This document shows positions 55,551 through 63,800 of a DNA stretch of 64,000 nucleotides, piece after piece; the stretch's first letter is position 1; each line of letters starts with the position of its first letter. The notes beneath the pieces are model-generated. The model worked only from the letters and a program-made list of their open reading frames with translations. It had not been told where the DNA came from and did not search any database. The translations under genes were made by a program, and so were the position numbers. This DNA comes from Ga0077555 sp963761475 (GTDB taxonomy: Bacteria > Pseudomonadota > Alphaproteobacteria > Rhizobiales > Hyphomicrobiaceae): the NCBI GenBank assembly GCA_963761475.1, contig CAVXGT010000020.1, positions 186,001-250,000 on the forward strand, given 5' to 3'.

Positions 55551-56162
55551 ATCGCGGCTATCTCGCCAACGTCGATGAAAAGTATGTGGTCACGACCAAG
55601 CTATTCGAGCTGGCGCATCTCAACCCGCCGACCCATCGCCTCCTCGTCGAGGCGGTTCCAATCATGCAACGATTGTCGAGCGAGTTGGATCAGTCCTGCC
55701 ACTTGACGGTCTACAACCAGGGCCGCCAGATCGTCATCGCGAAGGTCGATTCACCGAGCGGCATGGGCTTCAGTGTTCGCGTCGGCGCCGAACTCGACGT
55801 TATGGTCTCAGCGTCTGGGCGCGTCCTTTTGGCATTCCAGGAGGACGAGACGCGAAAGCTACGCATCGAGGAATCGGTCCAGCGACGCCCCGATCACGCC
55901 GATGCCCAGATCAACGTGACGCTAGAAACCGTGAAGGCGCGTGGTTTCGAGTTCGATCCCGAGCGCACAAGTTCGCGGCCTCTATGCCGTTGCATTTCCG
56001 ATCCTCGATAGGCAGAGCCACGCCATCGCTGCGCTGACGGTCCCCTACGCGGAGCGGATCGACCAGATCCATCGCAAGTCGATCGTCACCGTCGAAGAGT
56101 TACTCGGCGCCTCTGCACGCACATTGACGGCGCGCGTAGGTGGGGCGTCGCCGACGAGATAG
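55551..56162 (+). pseudogene. IclR-type transcriptional regulator, N-terminus removed by IS21, one frameshift
   Basis: It begins immediately after the IS right end, inside the wing of the winged-helix domain (RGYLANVDEKYVVTTKLFEL). It continues into the effector domain: HRLLVEAVPIMQRLSSELDQ, CHLTVYNQGRQIVIAKVDSP and GFSVRVGAELDVMVSASGRV. A one-base insertion near 55965 shifts to SAQVRGLYAVAFPILDRQSH and ends GASPTR at 56162. The recognition helix is gone, so it cannot bind DNA as an IclR normally would. By position it may once have controlled the divergent cupin/monooxygenase operon. Confidence 0.8.
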
Positions 56163-56245
56163 TCGATAGGACGCTCTTGCGCAGAATCCTCACCGAAAGC
56201 GGACCCGATTTCAGCAGCTTCAAACAGGCTCCAAAACCGACGAAA

Positions 56246-56397
56246 TTGGCCCTCTTCGACGCTGCGCCGTGCCGCAGCTTGACAGACGGTATCGTGTCCA
56301 CCGCGCAACCGATTGCTGGTGGCCACACCGACGGTCGCTTACGGGTGATGTCCAGGAGTGAACGGAGCGACGTTCAACGCGGCCCTTGACCCGAAGC
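56246..56397 (+). repeat. 152-bp imperfect direct repeat, copy 1
   Basis: Starts TTGGCCCTCTTCGACGCTGC and ends GGCCCTTGACCCGAAGC. It matches 59323-59474 in the same orientation over its whole length without net gaps, at very roughly 80 percent by eye. The most conserved parts are GACGGTATCGTGTCCACCGC, CCGATTGCTGGTG, GACGGTCGCT and GCGGCCCTTGACCCGAAGC. It is non-coding and lies between the IclR remnant and the FAD oxidoreductase gene. Confidence 0.75.
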
Positions 56398-56417
56398 GGC
56401 TGTGAGCAGATGCAGCA

Positions 56418-57761
56418 TCACGTGCCGTTGCGGCGGTCGCGGCGATCGAGATAACGGTAGTACTCGCCTACTACTGGCAAGAACCACGGATTGCCTCGGT
56501 ACAATGGGACCGGCACACCTGGAAAATCGATATTGCTGTACGCACAATCGGTTTGTCCTTCTTGCAGAATGCGCCGGGCAACCTGCCGGCCGAGATAGGG
56601 CATCATCGCGACGCCACTGCCATTGCATCCCGTGCAAAAGTGCAACCCATCTTCCTGGCCCATATGCGGCAGGGAATCCGTCGTCATGGCAACGAAGCCT
56701 GACCATGAGTGGGTGATGCGGGTGCCTTTCAATTGTGGCCATCGATCCGTCATCATTCGGTACAGCAGGCTTGCACTGACGTCAGGTGGCACGTCTTGAA
56801 AACGAGCGCGGCCGCCATACATGACGCGACGGTCGCCCGGCAGCATGCGGTAATAGCTCGTGATCCGCGGTGTCTCCGAGATTGTACGGCCGTTCGGAAT
56901 GAGTTCGCGTGCAAGATCTTCCGGCAATTCTTCGGTGGCAATGATCTGGCTCGAAATCGGTACGATGCGGCGACGAAGCTTTGGCGTGAGAGTACCCGTA
57001 TAGCCATTGGTGGCAATGACTACGTGCTCTGCTCGACAATGACCGCGGCTGGTTTTGATCCTGAAATCATGGTCCGCGCCATTGATCGCCTCGACTTTGG
57101 TGTGGGCGCACAAGGTGACGCCGGCGCGATTGCAGGCATCAAGCAAGCCTTTGTGGAAGAGCGATGGGTGCAACTTGCCGGCGTGCTTGATGACCATCCC
57201 GCCATGGTAAAAATCGCTGCCAATTTCAGAACGCTGCTCTTCGCGCGGGATTACAGATGCATCGAGACCGATGTGCTCATTCAGGAATTCGGCTTTTTTG
57301 AACAGACCGGGAAAATGGGCTTTTGAAAAAGCGCCAACGAAGCGACCACGGCGTTCGTAGTGGCATTCGATACCCTCTCGCTCAATCAAGGATTGAACGA
57401 ACTCGAACGCGGCCAGGCTTTCGGTCATCAGGCCGACGATCGTTTTCTGGTGACCATTGGCAAGTGTCTGTTGACCGGGCCCACCTGACAGTCCCTTACC
57501 GATGTTGATGCCGGCACTGACACCACCGCCATTGCGACTGCTGGCGCCTTCGCCGAACGCCATCGCGTCAACAACAGTTGCCGTCCGGCCCGCCCGAGCG
57601 AGTTCGAGAGCAGCCGACAATCCGGCATAGCCGCTACCGACGATCAAGACCTCGGTAGTTGCAGGTAGATCTGTTGAATACTGCGTTCCGGGACGAGCGG
57701 CTTCCCACCAGTAAGGCTCGCGCTTGTAGTCGGGATGGAAAATGGATTGGTCAATTTTCAT
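56418..57761 (-). CDS. FAD-dependent amine/amino-acid oxidoreductase (DAO family, PuuB-like)
   Basis: A 447-residue flavoenzyme. FAD-binding motif EVLIVGSGYAGLSAALELARAG (dinucleotide fold GSGYAG) lies at about residues 40-58, with the preceding YWWEAARPGTQYS typical of gamma-glutamylputrescine oxidase-like members. The substrate domain has EHVVIATNGYTGTLTP, and the C-terminus the FAD contact GCNGSGVAMMPYLGRQVA. It probably oxidises a primary or secondary amine. The ATG overlaps the amidase stop by four bases, so an amide would be split first and the amine or amino acid then oxidised. Codon use is visibly less GC-biased than in the core genes. Confidence 0.9.
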   Translation of the reverse strand: MKIDQSIFHPDYKREPYWWEAARPGTQYSTDLPATTEVLIVGSGYAGLSAALELARAGRTATVVDAMAFGEGASSRNGGGVSAGINIGKGLSGGPGQQTLANGHQKTIVGLMTESLAAFEFVQSLIEREGIECHYERRGRFVGAFSKAHFPGLFKKAEFLNEHIGLDASVIPREEQRSEIGSDFYHGGMVIKHAGKLHPSLFHKGLLDACNRAGVTLCAHTKVEAINGADHDFRIKTSRGHCRAEHVVIATNGYTGTLTPKLRRRIVPISSQIIATEELPEDLARELIPNGRTISETPRITSYYRMLPGDRRVMYGGRARFQDVPPDVSASLLYRMMTDRWPQLKGTRITHSWSGFVAMTTDSLPHMGQEDGLHFCTGCNGSGVAMMPYLGRQVARRILQEGQTDCAYSNIDFPGVPVPLYRGNPWFLPVVGEYYRYLDRRDRRNGT

Positions 57762-59200
57762 GAGATTTCACCAGTTGTGAGGACTTGAGGCATGCTCCAG
57801 GCAACGAGTTCCTCGAGGGCTGCCGATAAATCTATCAAGCGCTGTTCGGTGAACCAGGGAGCGACCGCTTGTATTCCGGTCGGTAGACCATCGGGCGTGT
57901 GACCGGCTGGAATCGAGATCGCTGGGTGGCCTGTAAGGTTGAATGGTGCTGGATAATTATACCAATGCGCGCGCATCGGGCCAGCAACGATGCCATTGAT
58001 CGTGATCGGTTCATAAGCCGTATGACCAATGCGCGGTGGCGGCGCACTGACGCAAGGCGTCAACAAAAGATCCGCCTTTTCGAATACGTCTTCGGTTTGA
58101 CGATAGAGCGCAGCCCGTTGCATTGGTGCCTGTTGCAGGGCGCGCAATTCCAGCGTCTCGCTTTCAGCAATGGCGATACGCAACGTGGGATCCATGGCGT
58201 CGCGCTGTTCCTCGGAAAAGTGGGCCATGCGCGCGGCTAAAGGACCTCGAATCATGACGCGGGCCACTTCGTTGCCCCAGTCTTCGCGACCGTCACTGCG
58301 TGTAACAATGGCGCCTTCTCGTTGAAGAATATCGAGGACGTTTTCCATCGCTGCGGCGACGCCGTTATCGAGGTGTTCATTCCCCAACCGCGGCTTGTAA
58401 TGGACGCGCAAACCACGCAGCACTGCAGATGGCCTGGATGGCATGACACATGGTGGATAGCGGACTGATCGGGTCCACGGATCGCCAGGGTGCTCACCAC
58501 TCATGACGTTTAGCATGGTGACCAAGTCGGCTGTCGTTCGTGTCATCGCGCCGATCAGGCTAAATGTACCAAACAAATCTGCGCCGTCTTCATTGGGAAT
58601 GCGGCCATGCGTTGCTTTCAGACCCAGGACACCGCAGCAGCTCGCCGGAATACGAGATGAGCCCGCGCCATCTGTGGTTACGGCCAATGGACCAAGACCG
58701 GCAGCGACGGCGACCGCCGCCCCACCGCTCGAGCCGCCGCAGGAGAACTCGGTGTTCCAGGGGTTGCGTGTTGGTCCATACCGCGGGCTGTCGGTGATAG
58801 CTTTATGGGCGAACTCAGGCGTGGTCGTCTTGCCAATCAAAATTGCACCGGCGTCTTTCAGGCGGGCGACAGCAACGGCATCATGGTCTGAAATGGTCCC
58901 GGCCATGAGACGAGAACCAAAGGCGGTCTCCAGGCCTTTCGCGTGAACAAGATCCTTTACCGAGAAAGGTATCCCATGCAGTGGTCCAATTTTACTGCCG
59001 CTTGTCCGTGCTCTATCAGCGTCGCGAGCAGCCTGCCGGGCGCCATCCTCGTCGATGAGCGCAAAGGCGTTCAGTGACCGTTGCGTTTCCGCGCATCGCG
59101 TCAACACCGCATCCATGACCGTTTCGGCAGTTAAGGAGCCGTCGCGCAATAGGGTTGATAGTTCATGAGCTGAGAGGCAGCAGATGTCGTTGGTGTCCAT
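57758..59200 (-). CDS. Amidase (amidase-signature family)
   Basis: A 480-residue AS-family amidohydrolase. The Ser-cisSer-Lys triad is visible: Lys in GIPFSVKDLVHAKG, the glycine/serine stretch CGGSSGGAAVAVAAG, and the nucleophile loop TTDGAGSSRIPASCCGVLGLK. The C-terminus has PAPFNLTGHPAISIPAG. It hydrolyses a linear amide; substrate unknown. It is first gene of a two-gene operon with the FAD oxidoreductase, with a 4-bp overlap. ATG 59200 (MDTNDICCLS) is preferred; a TTG two codons upstream is possible. Codon use is similar to the oxidoreductase and unlike the core region. Confidence 0.93.
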   Translation of the reverse strand: MDTNDICCLSAHELSTLLRDGSLTAETVMDAVLTRCAETQRSLNAFALIDEDGARQAARDADRARTSGSKIGPLHGIPFSVKDLVHAKGLETAFGSRLMAGTISDHDAVAVARLKDAGAILIGKTTTPEFAHKAITDSPRYGPTRNPWNTEFSCGGSSGGAAVAVAAGLGPLAVTTDGAGSSRIPASCCGVLGLKATHGRIPNEDGADLFGTFSLIGAMTRTTADLVTMLNVMSGEHPGDPWTRSVRYPPCVMPSRPSAVLRGLRVHYKPRLGNEHLDNGVAAAMENVLDILQREGAIVTRSDGREDWGNEVARVMIRGPLAARMAHFSEEQRDAMDPTLRIAIAESETLELRALQQAPMQRAALYRQTEDVFEKADLLLTPCVSAPPPRIGHTAYEPITINGIVAGPMRAHWYNYPAPFNLTGHPAISIPAGHTPDGLPTGIQAVAPWFTEQRLIDLSAALEELVAWSMPQVLTTGEIS

Positions 59201-59729
59201 AGTCAACTATACCGTCTCCGAATTCTTCCCGTGAATTGACGATATATCACAGCAGCTGCGAAGCCGGCGTCTTTCACAATGTTTGTGCGTTGCAGCATTG
59301 CGGATGGCAGTGACGATAGCTGCTGGCCCTCATCGACGCTGCGCTGCGCCGAAGCGAGGCGGACGGTATCGTGTCCACCGCATCGCCGATTGCTGGTGAC
59401 CACGCCGACGGTCGCTGTCGGGTGCTGTCCGGGAGTGCACTGAGCGACGCGCAAGGCGGCCCTTGACCCGAAGCTGCAGTAGAGAACTCGAGTTTGGCTT
59501 CTGCCATACGCGCAACGAGACCAAAGAAGCCGCCATCGAAAGTTGCGTGCTGGAGTGGCATTTTTCGACGAAGGTTGGGCTTACACTGCTCACTCCGCAG
59601 ACATCGGCTCAGCATCAAGTCATCCGTGCGGTCTTAGGATCAGTGCGCGCGATGTCGTTTGGATCAGCCGGTTTTGCTCGAAAGACACTCGATCGACCCT
59701 TGTACGATCGCCAGAACGACGACGCGCGG
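59201..59729. other. Intergenic region with repeat copy 2
   Basis: About 530 bp between the amidase start and the PPTase stop. It contains the 152-bp repeat (59323-59474). The remaining 59475-59729 has small open frames on both strands without recognisable motifs. An AT-rich patch just upstream of the amidase (59225-59255, GACGATATATCACAG) is a possible promoter. Confidence 0.4.
59323..59474 (+). repeat. 152-bp imperfect direct repeat, copy 2
   Basis: Starts CTGGCCCTCATCGACGCTGC and ends GGCCCTTGACCCGAAGC; it is the partner of 56246-56397. It lies upstream of the amidase gene, so the two copies bracket the oxidoreductase/amidase operon. It may be a family of dispersed intergenic repeats or the trace of an insertion or duplication event. 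No transposase accompanies it. Confidence 0.75.
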
Positions 59730-60291
59730 TCACTGGCAAAAAGCTGGTCTCACCTCGTGGCCGGAACGGGTCCGGGCAGTTGAGGTTGCGAGGCTCTCCG
59801 CGGTGTACTCGTGCATGAGGATGACCCGATCCACCGGATAGGCCGCTTTATAGGCGGCTACCTTGGCTGGGAAGATGAGCTGTCCAGCCAAGCTGCGGTC
59901 TGCGGTTCCGACTTCGTCCCTGCTCGTCATCACAAGGGCGCCAATATCTTCCGGCAGCGGCAGCGGGGGCTCGAAATCTATGCCGAGCGACGCGACTGCG
60001 CTCTTCGATGCGACCGCCGCCACGGCCACGTCGCAGTCGTGAGCGAGCGAGCCCACGATGCCGGCGGGCCAGATTGGAGCGCCGGATGGCTCACGGCCGA
60101 TCGGGGCGTTCGGATGGGCAAGGCTCGTCAGAAGACCGCGCGCAAGGTGGCGCACCGCCCCGCTGGCACGGCGTGCGAGGGGATCGCGTGTGCTCCCCAT
60201 CCGCTGTTCCTCTGGCATCAGGCGCCTCGTCGAGATGGAGGCACAGCTGGTCGGCCGTGTCGCACGGAATGGTTGGCTGTGGGACGATCAC
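59730..60291 (-). pseudogene. 4'-phosphopantetheinyl transferase (EntD/Sfp type), one frameshift
   Basis: About 186 residues once corrected. The start GTG 60291 overlaps the acetyltransferase stop (GTGA). The first frame reads IVPQPTIPCDTADQLCLHLDE; one extra base near 60225 moves to RLMPEEQRMGS. The EntD-type body follows: PSGAPIWPAGIVGSLAHDCD, SLGIDFEPPLPL with the metal-binding D and E, and FPAKVAAYKAAYPVDRVILM. This last corresponds to the usual (W/F)xxKExxxK, with the middle Glu replaced by Val. PPTases load the carrier domain of NRPSs, which matches the upstream synthetase. The protein is shorter than typical (about 220). Function is uncertain because of the shift and the E-to-V change. 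Confidence 0.65.
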
Positions 60292-60818
60292 TGGCTGCGT
60301 CTCCGACGGAAGAGGCGCAGGCGGGCTATCATCTCCCCATCATCGTCCGTCCCTTCATCGACGAATCCGGCGGATTGATAGAGGCGACGGGCGCCCTCGT
60401 TCTGCGGCATGTAGCCGACGAGGACATCGTGCACATGACCCAGCGCCCGGATCTCGTCGAGCAACGCAGCAAGCGCAGCACGGCCGTAGCCGCGTCCCTG
60501 CTCCCTGCGATCGATCATGAAGCGATAGAGCAACGCCTCGTCGCCGTTGCTCGCGTCATACATCAGGAAGCCGATGACTCGGCCGTCCAACGTAACAGCC
60601 CGCGGCCTGGCGTCCTTGTCCCGCCTGGCCTCCCTGAGCGAGTAGGCATTGTCGGCAAGAAAGTCCCGTTGTTCCTCGGCAAGCTCGAGCGCCAGGACAG
60701 CCGCTCTGTTGCCCGCCGATACGGGTGCGAGGCGTATCCTCGGGCCGTGAGCCGCATCGCCTAGGGACTCTTCGGCGCGCCCCTCCCGACGAAGCTGCCG
60801 CCGGGGCCTACGGGCCAT
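60288..60818 (-). CDS. GNAT-family N-acetyltransferase (spermidine-acetyltransferase-like)
   Basis: A 176-residue acetyltransferase. After a basic N-terminus (MARRPRRQLRREGRAEE) the GNAT core begins IRLAPVSAGNRAAVLALELA. The acetyl-CoA loop is RREQGRGYGRAALAALL (Q/RxxGxG/A), and the C-terminal strand-helix is NEGARRLYQSAGFVDEG. The ATG follows the synthetase stop by two bases, with GGGGTGA inside the synthetase end. It overlaps the PPTase start. Relatives acetylate polyamines or amino groups, so it may cap a basic amino-acid product or give self-protection. That role is inferred from the operon. Confidence 0.88.
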   Translation of the reverse strand: MARRPRRQLRREGRAEESLGDAAHGPRIRLAPVSAGNRAAVLALELAEEQRDFLADNAYSLREARRDKDARPRAVTLDGRVIGFLMYDASNGDEALLYRFMIDRREQGRGYGRAALAALLDEIRALGHVHDVLVGYMPQNEGARRLYQSAGFVDEGTDDDGEMIARLRLFRRRRSQ

Positions 60819-60820
60819 GG

Positions 60821-63800
60821 TCACCCCGCGCTCGCCGTTGTGCCCGCGTTGCTCACCGGCACGAGCACGCGATGCAGCTTCGCCGGATTGCCGCGCCATG
60901 CGGTACGAGGCTCGATGGCCTCTCCCTTCATGACGAATGCATCCGTGTCGACTGTGGCCCCTTCGCCCACCACGACGCCGTAGTGCACGAAGGCCGACGG
61001 CGCGAGCGAGGCGCCGTTTCCGATCCTGATCCAGTCGGACTTGAAGGCGCCCTCCTCGAGGGAGTGCGGTTGCATCACGCAGCCCTCGTTGAGGGTGACA
61101 TCGTCACCGATCTCCAGGAGCGAGCGTTCCGTAATGATGCTGCCGCCGTCATACACCCGTCGTCCAACCTTAACCCCGAGCATCCGCAAGATCAGCGGCC
61201 TGAAAGGGGTGCCAATGAAGAATGACATGATCGGCGTATCGGAGAGTTTCCAGTGCCGTTCGTGAAACCAGAAATACGGATCGTAAATCGTGGCAATGCG
61301 CGCTTCCAGACGCTTGAAGCCCGTGCTCGCGCGCTCGACAAACGCATAGTAGATGCTTCCCCCCACGGTCATGGCAGCGAGCGCGACAAACAGTGATGCA
61401 GCTCCCCATTCGCTATAATAGTTGAGCGCCCGGTCCCACATAACGAGCGTCGCGAACAGTGCGAACCAGTGGACGGCCAGGAACAGCGCCACCGTAATGG
61501 CGTTGTGCAAGTTCTTGCGACGTAGCCGCCTTTGCTGCTCAACCGGATCGACTGAGGCCAGTAGGCGACTGTCTCGTTCAACGATCCTGGGGATCTCGAA
61601 TGCCGGTGATCCAAGCAATCCGACGTTCTCCCGGATCGGGCCCTCGATCGGGATCATGACTTTGGTGCCAAGCAGACAATTGGCGCCGATGCGCGCATCC
61701 GGTGGGAAATAGATGTTGTTGCCGAGATAGCTCCGCTCGCCGACCCTAGTATGCTCGAGGCGGAATGCGGTGGCGGACTTGTGCATATTGATCATCGACA
61801 GGCCGTCCGACACCATCGTCCCGCTGCCGATCTCGCAGTACAGCGGATTGTCATGCTGCTGGTTCGTGCCGAAGTTGGAGCCGGTTTGGTGCACCTGATT
61901 TAAGTTCCAGCCGAGGGCACGAATGTAGTGCACGGCCGCCGAGCTGTCACCGAAGATCAGGTTTAGATACCGGTTGTTGCTGCTTCGCGACACGACCGTC
62001 TGTAGCCAGTGATTGGTGCTATAGATGGAATAGGTCCGCCCCTCGCCCAGGAACGGCCGCAGCAGGCGCGGTACCAGCACGGCGGCGAGCAGCAGCAGCA
62101 AAAGACCTCCGAACATGCCGATGGTGGCGTCTCTCGCCAACAGGTGGATCGTCTCTTCCAGGTCGTCGCTGCGCCATTGCCAGTAGCTCAGCAACAGAAG
62201 CGGCAGCGGCACTACGACCGTTAACAGGCCGACAATCTGGATGCCCTCATAGACAACGCGGCGTAGCCGCGAGCACGGCAGGTTGGTGACCTTGCAGTAG
62301 TCGGCAGTTGTCGGCATGCCAGGAGAGCCGTGCCAGCGCTCGCCGGGTGGAATCCTCTGTCCGGTCTGCAGTGACGAGGAATGGCCGAGCTGCGACCCGT
62401 CGCCAACTTCGGTCTTGATGTCGAGTACGCTCGCCTCCCCGACAAGCACATCACGGCCGATCCGCACCGGCCCCGTGTGGATATAGCCCGCCTCGGCGCG
62501 AAAACCGAGCACAGTGGAATCCTTCCGCAGTATGGTGTTGTCACCGATCGTTATCAGATCCGTGCATACAGGCACGGAACGACATTCGATCACCGTGTTG
62601 TGGCCGAGCTTCGCGCCCAGAAGCTTGAGGTAAAGACTGTAAAGTGGGCTGCCTTTGAACATTACGGCTGGCGAGCTGCGGATCAGCGTCATCACCATCC
62701 AAAAGCAGAAGTAGCGCCACCCCCAGATCGGAAAGCTCTCCTCCTTCCATTTGCCGATGATGACCCATTTCCCCACGATTGAAAGCGCTGACCAGCCGAA
62801 GAAGAAGGCAATAGCAAGCACGGCGCTCCGGGCGTAGAGCCAGACCGGCTCGTCGAGCATCTCGTTGACCCAGTTGAGCCCGAAATTGAGGCACCACAGC
62901 AATACGAGGCTATGGAGACTATAGAATACCAGCTGTGCCGCGCCGCACGTCCAGTACGCGAGATTGGATGCCCGGTGCGTCGGCTGCGGATCGGTAATGG
63001 TTGCCGCCACTGCGGATTGACGCTGCAGATGCGCGGCGAGCTTGGCGGCACTCGGATTGAGATAGATGTCCCGCATCGACGCTGTGCCCCAGCCCTGCCT
63101 CATGCGCAATCGAGCGCACAGCCGGGCCATCAACAGCGAACTGGCTCCGAGGTCGTCGAAGAAGTGGCCTTCAACGGAAATGGCGTCACGCTTGAGCACG
63201 TCGCGGAGCGCCCCCACGATGAAATTTTCCGCATCGTCGCGCGCTGCCACCACAAGAGTCTCGCCGCCTAACCCCTTTGTCGTGGGCGCAGGAAGCTGGC
63301 GCAGGTCGACTTTGTCGGAAACCGTCATGGGCAGGACGGGCAGCTCTTCGAGATAGCTCGGCACCATGTACTCGGGGAGACGCAGTTTCAGCTCGCGGGC
63401 GATTTCGGCCCGTGACAAGGGGGGAGCGTCGCTGCGTAGCGCATAATAGGCGACCAGCTCCAGCCGATCCGGATCGGGTTGCCAGGTCGTCACCACCGCC
63501 TGTCCGATGGACGTTTGCTCGAGCAGAACCGCTTCGATCTCGCCGAGCTCGATGCGATGGCCACGGATCTTGACCTGGGTGTCGACGCGACCGTGGTATT
63601 CGATGTCTCCGTCCGCATTCAGCCGTCCAAGGTCGCCGGTCCGGTAGATCCGTCGTGATGGATTGTTCGGCAAATCGAGAAAATCGGGGATGAATTTCTG
63701 CTCGGTAAGGTCTGGCCGGTTGAGGTAGCCTGAGGCCAGTCCGATACCGGCGATCCCGATCTCTCCGAGTTCGCCGACATCGGCCAGCTCCGCCTTGTCG

